A stretch of 42,894 nucleotides of DNA from Alphaproteobacteria bacterium (lineage in GTDB: Bacteria > Pseudomonadota > Alphaproteobacteria > UBA6615). The notes below the pieces were generated by a model. It saw nothing but the letters and a program-made list of their open reading frames with translations, made no database searches and had not been told where the DNA came from. Made by a program: the position numbers and the translations under genes. Position 1 is the first letter of the stretch. Every line of letters begins with the position of its first letter. The stretch is taken from the NCBI GenBank assembly GCA_003230015.1, contig QIGO01000003.1, positions 1-42,894 of the forward strand. Direction: 5' to 3'. Shown in pieces: positions 36,147-42,894 of the stretch.

Positions 36147-36208
36147 TCAGCCCAACTCCAAGCAATAATAAGCCCTTATATATGGTGGAACCCAGCCGCT
36201 GCCAAGGT

Positions 36209-36742
36209 TCAAGAGGGTTGCACCCCAACCGCCGCCTCGCCGGCAATCTCACTCAATGCCTCTACCACCTGGTCGGCAGACAGGTCATTGGCCAAATCCC
36301 TGGCCGTACAGCGATAAATCGGGTGCAGCCATTTTGGCGCCAGCGCCGCCAGCGGCCGCAGCACGAAGGCCCGTTCATGCATTCTCGGATGCGGCAGTAA
36401 CGGTGCCGCCCCCGACACCCGCAGCACCGACCCATAGGCCAGCAGGTCCAGGTCGATTATTCTCGGCCCGTTAACCAGTCCCCGCACCCGCCCAAACCGC
36501 GCCTCGATACCCTGCAGCACGGCCAGCAGGGCTTCCGGCCCCAAACTGGTCTCCAGTTCGGCCACGCCATTGATAAACCAAGGCTGATCGGATTCCGGCA
36601 CCGGCGCACTACGGTACCAGCTCGAGCGGTCAACGACCCTTATCCCGGCCGCCGATATCGCTTCAAGTGCCCCTTCGCAGGTCTGCCGTGGACTACCAAA
36701 TCGAGTACTTGGTATATTGGCCCCAATCCCAAGTAGAATCAC
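36209..36742 (-). CDS. folK: 2-amino-4-hydroxy-6-hydroxymethyldihydropteridine pyrophosphokinase
   Basis: A 177-residue HPPK that transfers pyrophosphate from ATP to the pterin in folate synthesis. Characteristic motifs are LLGIGANIP at the N-terminus, SSWYRSAPVPESDQPWFING, FGRVRGLVNGPRIIDLDLLA and LPHPRMHERAFVLRPLAALA. I place the start at the GTG at 36742, preceded by AAAGGGGA at suitable spacing. A TTG at 36772 is the longer alternative. The rest of the folate genes (folB, folP) are not adjacent in the window. Confidence 0.93.
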   Translation of the reverse strand: MILLGIGANIPSTRFGSPRQTCEGALEAISAAGIRVVDRSSWYRSAPVPESDQPWFINGVAELETSLGPEALLAVLQGIEARFGRVRGLVNGPRIIDLDLLAYGSVLRVSGAAPLLPHPRMHERAFVLRPLAALAPKWLHPIYRCTARDLANDLSADQVVEALSEIAGEAAVGVQPS

Positions 36743-36911
36743 CCGGAGTTTCCCCTTTCGAGCTTCAACCAATCATCACTAGGCAGCGATGGACAACGAC
36801 CCGCCGCGCCGTTAATTAGGACACCGTTATCGCTCACGCAACTGCCAGAACGGCGCCACGGCATCGCGTACAGAGCTAATTTTCGCGCCGGTAATATAAG
36901 GACGACTCGTA

Positions 36912-37604
36912 ATGCCCAATTCCACGGAACGTATAGCCTTATTCATAGATGGCGCCAATCTTTACGCCGCTGCCAGATCCCTGGGCTTTGACATCGACTA
37001 TAAGCGCCTCTTGGACCTGTTTGGCGAGCGCGGCAAGTTAATTCGCGCCTATTATTACACCGTTCTTATCGAGGATCAGGACTATTCGCCGATTCGCCCC
37101 CTCGTCGATTGGCTGGATTACAATGGTTATACCTTGATTACCAAGCCGGCAAAGGAATCTAGCGACCAAACCGGCCGCCGTCGTATCCGCAACAGCACCG
37201 ACGTCGAACTGGCGATCGACATGCTGGAGTTGGCCCCTCATCTCGATCATATCCTGCTATTCTCCGGCGACGGCGGCTTCCGCCGGGCCGTCGAGGCGGT
37301 CCAGCGCCTGGGCGTTCGGGTTACCCTGGTCAGCACCACACGCTCCAATCCGCCAATGGCCGCCGACGAACTCCGCCGCCAGGCTGATGATTTTATCGAA
37401 CTGCGGGACTTGGCCGATGACATCAAGCGCGCCCGCTCGGCCGCCCGGCCGGCCCCCGATTCTATACCCGTCCCGGTCGAAGAATATGACGACGACGATT
37501 ACGACGACGATGAATATGATGAATTCGAAGACGGCGAGGAGCCCGAAGAGCAAGAAGAGCGAGAAGCAGAGCAGGAAGAGGCCGAGGCCGAGGCCGGCAG
37601 TTGA
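36912..37604 (+). CDS. NYN domain (LabA/DUF88-type) protein with acidic tail
   Basis: A 230-residue protein of the NYN/PIN-like ribonuclease fold. IALFIDGANLYAAARSLGFD carries the first catalytic Asp, STDVELAIDML the second, and LLFSGDGGFRRAVEAVQRLG the third acidic cluster, so the metal site of a nuclease is complete. The fold ends near residue 165. The last 45 or so residues are nearly all Asp, Glu, Tyr and Gln (YDDDDYDDDEYDEFEDGEEP and on), probably disordered. RNA cleavage is plausible but not shown for this subfamily. AAGGA precedes the ATG. The TGA overlaps the TTG start of the uracil-DNA glycosylase gene. Confidence 0.85.
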   Translation: MPNSTERIALFIDGANLYAAARSLGFDIDYKRLLDLFGERGKLIRAYYYTVLIEDQDYSPIRPLVDWLDYNGYTLITKPAKESSDQTGRRRIRNSTDVELAIDMLELAPHLDHILLFSGDGGFRRAVEAVQRLGVRVTLVSTTRSNPPMAADELRRQADDFIELRDLADDIKRARSAARPAPDSIPVPVEEYDDDDYDDDEYDEFEDGEEPEEQEEREAEQEEAEAEAGS

Positions 37605-38293
37605 GCCTTTCGACGCCCCCAGCACTCAGGACATTGACGCCGCCGGCTAAGTTTTCGCCACCGGCGGCCAACTGCCCCCTCTGCCCGCGCCTTGCCGCCT
37701 TCCGCGACGAGAATCGGGCCCGCCTGCCGGCCCACTTCAACGCCCCGGTCCCCAGTTTTGGCGACCCGGACGCACCCTTCATCGTCGTCGGCCTCGCGCC
37801 CGGCCTCAACGGCGCCAACAAGACAGGGCGTCCCTTCACCGGCGATTATGCCGGCGATCTGCTTTACGCAACCCTGCGGAAATTCGGTTTTGCCAACGGC
37901 ACCTATCGCTCTCGCCCCGATGACGGGCTAACCCTGGTCGGCTGCCGCATCGCCAACGCGGTCCGCTGCGTGCCGCCGCAAAACAAGCCCACCGGTCCCG
38001 AGGCCAGGACCTGCCGCCCGTTTCTCGTCGAGGAGCTAACCGCCGCCCCGGCCCCACGCGTGATTTTCGCCCTCGGCCAGGTCGCCCATGTGAACATCCT
38101 CTCGGCACTGGACTTGCGGCGGGCCGCCTATCGATTCGGCCACGCCGCCGTCCATCACTTGCCCGGCGGCCAGACCCTCATCGATAGTTATCACTGCTCC
38201 CGCTATAACACCAATACTGGCCGGCTAACGCAGGCCATGTTCCACGACGCCTTCGCCAGGGCCAAAGCGGCCGTCGACGCCCTGCCCGCCTGA
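37601..38293 (+). CDS. uracil-DNA glycosylase, type 5 (UDGb-like, Fe-S)
   Basis: A 230-residue base-excision repair enzyme. CPLCPRLAAFRDENRARLP and the later CRIANAVRCVPP...C pattern supply the four cysteines of the 4Fe-4S cluster. Motif A reads GLAPGLNGANKTGRPFTGDY, lacking the polar catalytic Asp/Asn of families 1 and 4, which is the family 5 hallmark. Motif B is SYHCSRYNTNTGRLT. Family 5 enzymes remove uracil and several deaminated or damaged bases. The TTG start at 37601 overlaps the NYN stop in a TTGA arrangement, so the two are translationally coupled. It converges on the next gene with 19 bp between stops. Confidence 0.92.
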   Translation: MSLSTPPALRTLTPPAKFSPPAANCPLCPRLAAFRDENRARLPAHFNAPVPSFGDPDAPFIVVGLAPGLNGANKTGRPFTGDYAGDLLYATLRKFGFANGTYRSRPDDGLTLVGCRIANAVRCVPPQNKPTGPEARTCRPFLVEELTAAPAPRVIFALGQVAHVNILSALDLRRAAYRFGHAAVHHLPGGQTLIDSYHCSRYNTNTGRLTQAMFHDAFARAKAAVDALPA

Positions 38294-38312
38294 GCCCCGA
38301 GCCTTGCGCGGT

Positions 38313-38570
38313 CTAAACCGACCGCCCCTTGATCTTGCGATAGGCAAACAACAGCACCAGCGTGCCCACAACCGCCAAGATCAGGCTGCCGATATTGAAG
38401 CCGTCGACGCCGCCAAAGCCGATAAGCGTGCCGATAAATCCGCCGATAATCGCCCCGGCAATACCAATACCCATCGTCACGAAGAGGCCGCCCGGATCCT
38501 TCCCCGGCATAATGAACTTCCCCAACGCCCCGGCCACCAAGCCCAATATGATCCACGATATTATGCCCAT
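38313..38570 (-). CDS. GlsB/YeaQ/YmgE family membrane protein (transglycosylase-associated)
   Basis: An 85-residue protein with three hydrophobic segments. GIISWIILGLVAGALGKFIM is the family N-terminus; GGLFVTMGIGIAGAIIGGFI and the last segment LILAVVGTLVLLFAYRKIKG complete it. Members are small stress-induced inner-membrane proteins of unknown mechanism. The ATG at 38570 follows GGAGGAGGAG; a TTG directly before it is in frame. Confidence 0.92.
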   Translation of the reverse strand: MGIISWIILGLVAGALGKFIMPGKDPGGLFVTMGIGIAGAIIGGFIGTLIGFGGVDGFNIGSLILAVVGTLVLLFAYRKIKGRSV

Positions 38571-38628
38571 CAACTCCTCCTCCGGTTGGTTATTGTCCGC
38601 AACAAGAACATCCGTCTAGAACCATAAC

Positions 38629-38706
38629 CTAACCGAAATCGAACCCCATCTCCGCCAAAACCTTCCGCCAGTCGTTGCCCGTCGGCGGACGGCACTTCTT
38701 GTTCAT
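38629..38706 (-). CDS. possible 25-residue peptide or C-terminal gene remnant
   Basis: A short minus-strand frame reads MNKKCRPPTGNDWRKVLAEM followed by GFDFG and a stop. Codon choice looks coding, and the sequence reads like a genuine protein end, yet no convincing Shine-Dalgarno precedes it and the frame upstream is unlike a protein. It may be the surviving tail of a decayed gene in an interval that holds other remnants. I do not recognise the family. Confidence 0.2.
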   Translation of the reverse strand: MNKKCRPPTGNDWRKVLAEMGFDFG

Positions 38707-38826
38707 ATCAAAGGTCCGGGAACCGGCCGTCGGCGCTCCACATGCCCGCCGCCACCGGCTGCGCCGCGCGGTGATTCGGTGACGCCGAGCTTCACTGTAA
38801 CACTGGAGTTCCCCCTGGCTGCCATG

Positions 38827-39085
38827 ACTTTGGTTCGCCGCCAGCGCGGACGGACTCCGCACACCGGCACCTCTCTGCCGGTCGCCATAATGTTGCTGGT
38901 AACTGGAGGCTTCGTCGGTCTGCACCGCTCGTATTTAAAAAGCCCAATAGGCTTGATCTATATTCCCCTATTTCTGCTTATTCTTTTCATCAATACCCTT
39001 CCGGCTGCTTCAGGCGTTGGGTCTCGCCATCTGCGTCATTTTCCCGCAGATCATCCTGTGGCTGCCTCGCATGGTCTACGGCTAG
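38827..39085 (+). pseudogene. fused gene remnants: TM2-like N-terminal part joined out of frame to a DctM C-terminus
   Basis: The roughly 510 bp between 38571 and 39081 holds no intact gene. In one frame (to about 38994) lies a membrane segment, LLVTGGFVGLHRSYLKSPIG then LIYIPLFLLILFIN. It resembles the start of TM2-domain proteins, with their G-x-x-G-x-H-R-x-Y-L pattern. In the +1 frame, 38993-39085 reads IPFRLLQALGLAICVIFPQI then ILWLPRMVYG and a stop. That is the typical last 30 residues of a TRAP large permease; compare VPFVALQVVAMGLLWGFPQI in dctM of this window. The fragments abut without a gap, as after a deletion. The stop shares CTAG with the convergent deacylase. Confidence 0.5.
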
Positions 39086-40101
39086 CCGCCCTCGAGATCG
39101 ACCACCACCACCGCGACGCAGTTACCCGGTTCCACCCGGCCCGGCTGCCGCCGCGCATAGACCCGGCCGGAGCATTTGAAATGGGCCGCCACCGGCGCCC
39201 GTCCCGGGTCATCGAGGAAATGGACCAGCCCCGCCGCCTCCCCCTCTTCGACGACGGCGCCTTTTTCATGAAATGGCTCGAAGACACCTGCCGCCGGCGC
39301 ATAGACATAACCCGCCGAACCGGGCACCCGCACCGCACGCGAGACCTGTCCCGCCGGCGGCGCGGCTGCCGCCCCGCCATCCATCACACCCAGATGAGCC
39401 AGTACATTGCGAACACCGCGCGACCCGATCTCGAGCGCATCGAGAGACACCCGCCCCCCCCGGCCAAGTTCGGTCCCAACGGTGATCAAACCGGCGCGCA
39501 CCGCCGCCGAGGTCGACGTGCGGGGATCGCCAAGATTGTTCAACACTACCGTAAGGGGGGCACCGAACGCCGACACCGCGCCCATGTTCTTTTCCGTCAG
39601 CTCGGCATCCTCCACCGAGGGCTCGACGATTGCGCTCGGCAGAATATCCAGCGATGACCCTCCCGAATGCAGATCCAGGAACGCATCGGCCATGCCAAAC
39701 AGCACATCATGCACATAATGCACGATCTGCTGCGTCATCGTCCCCAACGGGTCACCGGGAAAACAACGGTTAAAATTGAGCCCGTCCACCGGTGAGGTCC
39801 GTCGCCCGGCGATCACCGCTGGCGTGTTGATAGCCGGGATAATTATTAGCCGGCCTTGAATTTCGGCCGGGTCCAAGTCGCGGATCATCCGCCCCAGAAT
39901 AATCGGGCCCTCATATTCATCGCCATGGTTGCCGCCTTCCAGCAACACCGTCGGCCCAGCTCCATTCTTGATGACCGCGATCGGAATCGGCATCACGCCC
40001 CAGGCATCGTTATGGGGTGAATGGGGCAAATTCAGTTTGCTAACCTGCTTGCCATTGCGGTCAAAATCGATGTCGGTGTTGATTATGGATGTTCTAGTCA
40101 T
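39082..40101 (-). CDS. succinylglutamate desuccinylase/aspartoacylase family deacylase, DoeB-like
   Basis: A 339-residue zinc amidohydrolase of the M14-like AstE/AspA group. Zinc ligands are the His and Glu of EGGNHGDEYEGP and the His of DLHSGGSSLDI. RTSPVDGLNFNRCFPGDP supplies substrate contacts. The N-terminal DIDFDRNGKQVSKLNLPHS followed by AWGVMPIPIAVI resembles DoeB/EutE, which deacetylates N-acetyl-diaminobutyrate in ectoine breakdown. The start at 40101 is where this similarity begins. It is the last gene of the ABC transporter operon, so its substrate is probably the imported compound or a product of it. Ectoine is one candidate, but ring-opening DoeA and the aminotransferase are not in view. 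Confidence 0.82.
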   Translation of the reverse strand: MTRTSIINTDIDFDRNGKQVSKLNLPHSPHNDAWGVMPIPIAVIKNGAGPTVLLEGGNHGDEYEGPIILGRMIRDLDPAEIQGRLIIIPAINTPAVIAGRRTSPVDGLNFNRCFPGDPLGTMTQQIVHYVHDVLFGMADAFLDLHSGGSSLDILPSAIVEPSVEDAELTEKNMGAVSAFGAPLTVVLNNLGDPRTSTSAAVRAGLITVGTELGRGGRVSLDALEIGSRGVRNVLAHLGVMDGGAAAAPPAGQVSRAVRVPGSAGYVYAPAAGVFEPFHEKGAVVEEGEAAGLVHFLDDPGRAPVAAHFKCSGRVYARRQPGRVEPGNCVAVVVVDLEGG

Positions 40102-40129
40102 AGTATCCGTATTTAGCGGCAAAACGGCG

Positions 40130-40175
40130 AAAGAGGGGCCCGCCAAGATCACGCCACATGACGGGCCCCGTCTTT
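40130..40175 (-). other. intercistronic hairpin between the binding-protein and deacylase genes
   Basis: A perfect 8 bp stem (40135-40142 with 40062-40069 offset by 100, i.e. 40162-40169; GGGGCCCG) is extended by AAAGA/TCTTT at 40130-40134 and 40171-40175 with one bulged base at 40170. It begins 4 bp after the binding-protein stop. No T-run follows closely on the transcribed strand. It is well placed to protect the mRNA 3' end and lower expression of the following deacylase. Confidence 0.65.
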
Positions 40176-40178
40176 GGG

Positions 40179-40961
40179 TTAGAAGGTCGGCAAATCGGCA
40201 AGCGGTTCGCCCAGCCACTTCTCATTCAGAGCGTCGAGAGAACCGTTCATTTTGCTGAAGAATATGAACGTATCGAGCCACCGCAACAGGTCGAATTCAC
40301 CCTGCCGCACGCCCATGTGGGCTGGGCTCGTGCGGAATTTATAGACAGTCGAGAAGTCTTTGTCCGGATTTCTCTCACCCAAACTTATGGCCACGATATT
40401 GGCGGTACCCATCACGTCGACTTGGCCGGATATATAGGCCGCCGCTGTCGTCGCATCGTCCTCGAAGCGCACGATGTTACCCTCGGGATAAAGATCGGTA
40501 ATCGAGATGTCTTGCGTGGTCCCGCGCGGCACCCCGATTTTCAGATCGCCAAGGTCCTTCACATCGGATACGGCAAGCTCCGCGGGCCCGAATAGGCCGA
40601 TGAACAGCCCTGCATAGGGCGAACTGAACATGATTGACTTGGCTCGCTCCGGCGTCGCACCCATCACCGCGATAACGATATCGACCTTGTCAGTTATCAG
40701 GAACGGAATCCGGTTAATCCCGGTAATCTGCTGTAGTTCCAGCTCCACGCCGAGTTGTTCGGCAATCATACGCGCAAGATCGATATCCAATCCGGCCGGC
40801 TCTTGGTTCTCATCGACAAAGCCAAAGACGGGAACGTCGAGCGGCACGCCGATACGCACCACCCCCCTGTCCAGAATATCTTGCAGGTCCGCTTGTGCCG
40901 CACCCATCATCAGGCCGAAGGTAAGTGTCAAGAAAGTAACGAATTTTCCCAGAGTAGACAT
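40179..40961 (-). CDS. polar amino-acid-type ABC transporter substrate-binding protein
   Basis: A 260-residue periplasmic protein with a Sec signal (LGKFVTFLTLTFGLMMGAAQA). The mature part is a type-II SBP_bac_3 fold: VVRIGVPLDVPVFGFVDENQ, PAGLDIDLARMIAEQLGVEL, DKVDIVIAVMGATPERAKSI and LKIGVPRGTTQDI are all standard. The usual ligand Arg after the T-x-x-R pattern corresponds to ATPERAKS. The ATG at 40961 has GAGGTG upstream. It is encoded by the fourth gene of the operon, 27 bp after the ATPase. Polar or basic amino acids, opines or ectoines are possible ligands; the context deacylase suggests an acylated or cyclised amino acid. Confidence 0.9.
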   Translation of the reverse strand: MSTLGKFVTFLTLTFGLMMGAAQADLQDILDRGVVRIGVPLDVPVFGFVDENQEPAGLDIDLARMIAEQLGVELELQQITGINRIPFLITDKVDIVIAVMGATPERAKSIMFSSPYAGLFIGLFGPAELAVSDVKDLGDLKIGVPRGTTQDISITDLYPEGNIVRFEDDATTAAAYISGQVDVMGTANIVAISLGERNPDKDFSTVYKFRTSPAHMGVRQGEFDLLRWLDTFIFFSKMNGSLDALNEKWLGEPLADLPTF

Positions 40962-40988
40962 TTCACACCTCACTTTTTTTGTTAAACC

Positions 40989-41720
40989 TCACACCAGTAC
41001 AGACCCCAAGAAGCTTTTCAGCTCCGGTGTCTTTGGCTCGTCAAGAACAGCGCGCGCCGGCCCTTGCTCCCAAATCTCCCCCTCATGCATGAACACCAAC
41101 CGGTTGGCGACATTGCGCGCAAAACCCATTTCATGCGTCACCAAAATCATGGTCATGCCGTCCTCGGCCAGTTTGGCCAAAACCCGTAGAACCTCGCCGA
41201 TCAGCTCGGGATCAAGAGCCGAAGTAATTTCGTCGAAAAGCATCAGCTTCGGCGACATTGCCAGCGATCGCGCTATGGCGACGCGCTGTTGTTGGCCGCC
41301 GGACAACATGTCGGGATAAGCGCCAAGTTTCTCTTCAAGCCCGACCTGAACCATCACCTTGCGGGCGATTTCTTTTGCCTCGGCAAGCGCCATCTTCTTC
41401 ACCACGGTCAACCCCAACGTGATGTTGCGTTCAGCCGTCAGGTGAGGAAACAAGTTGAAGCTTTGAAAGACGATACCAACCTTCTGCCGCAGTTTACGCA
41501 GGTCTGTTTCCGGCGCGTTCACCTGCACATCGTCGAACCGGATGGTCCCCGACTGAACCGGTTCCAACCCGGTTATACAGCGCAGCAGCGTGCTTTTGCC
41601 CGAACCACTGCGGCCGATAACGGCAATGATCTCCCCCCGATCGACGTTCAGCGACACCCCACGCAGCACCTCCAGCTTATCGTAGGATTTGTGAACCTTT
41701 TCGATTTCAACGAGCGACAC
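40989..41720 (-). CDS. polar amino-acid-type ABC transporter ATP-binding protein
   Basis: A 243-residue ATPase of the GlnQ/HisP group. The Walker A is GRSGSGKSTLLRCITGLEPV, the Q-loop KVGIVFQSFNLFPHLTAERN, the signature MLSGGQQQRVAIARSLAMSP, Walker B LMLFDEITSALDPELIGEVL, with D-loop and H-loop following (VTHEMGFARNVAN). The Glu after Walker B Asp is present, so hydrolysis is expected. I chose the GTG at 41720 because GGAGGG lies 8 bases upstream. The start overlaps the end of the permease gene by 14 bp. Confidence 0.94.
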   Translation of the reverse strand: MSLVEIEKVHKSYDKLEVLRGVSLNVDRGEIIAVIGRSGSGKSTLLRCITGLEPVQSGTIRFDDVQVNAPETDLRKLRQKVGIVFQSFNLFPHLTAERNITLGLTVVKKMALAEAKEIARKVMVQVGLEEKLGAYPDMLSGGQQQRVAIARSLAMSPKLMLFDEITSALDPELIGEVLRVLAKLAEDGMTMILVTHEMGFARNVANRLVFMHEGEIWEQGPARAVLDEPKTPELKSFLGSVLV

Positions 41721-42354
41721 GAAGATTGCCCTCCAATTGCGCACTCAACCGCGTCAACACAAAACAAATGACGAAATAGGCGGCGGCGACGACCAGATAC
41801 ACCGTCATCGGTCGAAACGTCGCGGCGTTGATGATCTGGCCCGCGCGGGTCAGTTCGATGAAACCGATGATCGAGGCCAGCGAGGTATTCTTGACCAGAT
41901 GCACCCAGAAGCCGATGGTCGGCGGCACACTGATCCTTACCGCCTGCGGAATGATGACGTAGCGCAACTGCTCCAACGTGCTCAGACCAATCGATGCCGA
42001 GGCCTCCCATTGGGTTTTTGGCACCGCATGCACACTGCCCCGCCATATTTCCCCAAGGAAGGCGCCGGCATAGAGCGAGAAGGCCACCACCGCGGCACTC
42101 CACGGCGAAACTTCATAGCCGAACACGGCCAGCCCGAAGAACACGATGAACAACTGCCCCAGCAGGGGCGTGCCCTGGATAACGTTGATGTAGATGATTG
42201 CCACGATCCTCGCCGGCGCCACCGGTAAGACCCGCAGCAACATAATGACGCCGCCGATTAAACCGCCGCCCAGGATCGACACGATCGTCAGCGCCACGGT
42301 CCAACGCGCCGCGAACATCAGATAGAAGAAATCGCTGGTCGCAAAATCTCGCAC
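41707..42354 (-). CDS. polar amino-acid-type ABC transporter permease (HisM/GlnP family)
   Basis: A 215-residue inner-membrane permease with about five hydrophobic segments. The family signature is NVIQGTPLLGQLFIVFFGLA, and the EAA loop is YAGAFLGEIWRGSVHAVPKT QWEASASIGLS. It begins with a GTG. It is the second permease of the operon, 9 bp from the first, and both are expected to form a heterodimeric pore. Its end overlaps the ATPase start. Confidence 0.92.
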   Translation of the reverse strand: MRDFATSDFFYLMFAARWTVALTIVSILGGGLIGGVIMLLRVLPVAPARIVAIIYINVIQGTPLLGQLFIVFFGLAVFGYEVSPWSAAVVAFSLYAGAFLGEIWRGSVHAVPKTQWEASASIGLSTLEQLRYVIIPQAVRISVPPTIGFWVHLVKNTSLASIIGFIELTRAGQIINAATFRPMTVYLVVAAAYFVICFVLTRLSAQLEGNLRVAR

Positions 42355-42363
42355 CCTATCCCC

Positions 42364-42894
42364 CTACCGCCGCACAAAGACAAGGTAATAGAAAGCCGCG
42401 AATAGGCCACGTAAGGACAGTGCCATAACCAGGTAGATAGCGGTAATAACCAGATAGACTTCGAGACTTCTGAATATCCTCGATTCAATAAACGCCCCCA
42501 CATGAAACAGCTCGCTGACGGCGATCTGCGAAACAATACTGGTCGCGATCAGCAGCAGCACGAACTGGCTGGCAAGTGCCGGATAGATGACCTTCAAAGC
42601 CGGAAATAGAACCACATAACGAAACACATCTATCCGCGACATACCAAGCGACAAACCGGCTTCTGTTTGGCTCTTCGGGATCGCCTCGACCCCGGCGCGA
42701 ATTATCTCGGTGGTATAGGCACCCAGGTTGATGGACAGTGTGATCAGCGCCGTCTGCATCGAGCCCAGCTTTATCCCCAGGCTCGGCAGCCCGAAAAACA
42801 CAATGAACAGCTGCACCAGCAACGGTGTGTTGCGAATGACCTCCACATAGATCGAGACTATCCAGCGTAACTGGCGGAACTGACTGGTCTTCAT
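42364..42894 (-). CDS. polar amino-acid-type ABC transporter permease (5' end beyond window)
   Basis: At least 176 residues are seen. YVEVIRNTPLLVQLFIVFFG is the HisM/GlnP signature and LGAYTTEIIRAGVEAIPKSQ the EAA-loop region. Family members are about 215-230 residues with one or two membrane helices before the signature. Here only about 15 residues precede it, and the reading frame reaches the window edge with an ATG at the last base. I therefore take the gene as truncated by the window, not as a short protein. It heads the visible part of the transporter operon. Confidence 0.88.
   Translation of the reverse strand: MKTSQFRQLRWIVSIYVEVIRNTPLLVQLFIVFFGLPSLGIKLGSMQTALITLSINLGAYTTEIIRAGVEAIPKSQTEAGLSLGMSRIDVFRYVVLFPALKVIYPALASQFVLLLIATSIVSQIAVSELFHVGAFIESRIFRSLEVYLVITAIYLVMALSLRGLFAAFYYLVFVRR

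Noticed and set aside
36773-36911. A gene between folK and the NYN gene.
   Set aside because: The 139-169 bp divergent space has no frame with a start, ribosome site and protein-like codon use; it probably holds the two promoters.
38779-39657. A 292-codon plus-strand protein across the intergenic space and into the deacylase gene.
   Set aside because: Only the part up to about 38994 looks like protein. The rest is antisense to the deacylase and has shadow composition. I report the remnants instead.

Overview
The window looks like ordinary chromosome from an Alphaproteobacterium. The main reason is the block parC, recO, era, rnc, lepB, acpS, rel/spoT, rpoZ, folK, NYN protein and type-5 uracil-DNA glycosylase, an arrangement I associate with that class. 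A bacterial Bpt/Ate N-degron transferase, a Mg-type HemB, an ECF42-like sigma factor and several TRAP components fit the same picture. The sequence is GC-rich with strong third-position GC bias, so long open frames appear antisense to most real genes. No genus can be fixed from the sequence alone.

Layout. Positions 1-4724 (minus) hold a probable valine/isobutyrate catabolic cluster: acyl-CoA dehydrogenase, a secreted DUF2807 protein, 3-hydroxyisobutyryl-CoA hydrolase, 3-hydroxyisobutyrate dehydrogenase and a gamma-glutamyltransferase cut by the window edge. From 4956 to 7368 (plus) come an O-acetylhomoserine sulfhydrylase-type enzyme and hemB, separated by a palindromic dispersed repeat. Positions 7365-14170 (minus) carry a 1-Cys peroxiredoxin with an operator-like dyad, a translationally coupled pair (alpha/beta hydrolase and a NicX-like dioxygenase), TfoX-N and VOC proteins, the ECF42-type sigma/YCII pair, a YheT-type hydrolase and a PNPOx-fold protein. 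The last is divergent from a MocR regulator (14257-15732, plus). The plus strand continues with a penicillin-acylase-type Ntn hydrolase, threonine ammonia-lyase, motA, motB, bpt and two tandem TRAP binding proteins, ending at a clear intrinsic terminator. The TRAP permeases dctM/dctQ face them on the minus strand.

From 27313 to 36742 (minus) lies the housekeeping block: DNA topology and repair (parC, recO), ribosome and RNA maturation (era, rnc), secretion (lepB), lipid and folate cofactors (acpS, folK), and stringent response/RNA polymerase (rel, rpoZ). The NYN protein and uracil-DNA glycosylase (plus) and a GlsB/YeaQ-type membrane protein follow. An approximately 0.5 kb interval then holds apparent gene remnants. 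The right end (minus) is a polar amino-acid-type ABC transporter operon ending in a DoeB/aspartoacylase-family deacylase, which suggests uptake and deacylation of an N-acylated amino acid or ectoine-related compound.

The least expected structures are two large nested palindromic elements flanking parC (27000-27270 and 29648-29824). They share a hairpin core with a GATGC...GCATC apex but have unrelated outer arms. Next are the gene-remnant fusion at 38827-39085 (TM2-like start joined to a TRAP DctM tail), a TRAP binding protein that has lost the residues its neighbour keeps for ligand and sodium binding, and a NicX-like dioxygenase/hydrolase pair with no other pyridine-catabolic genes nearby. 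I found no CRISPR array, tRNA, rRNA or recognisable riboswitch.
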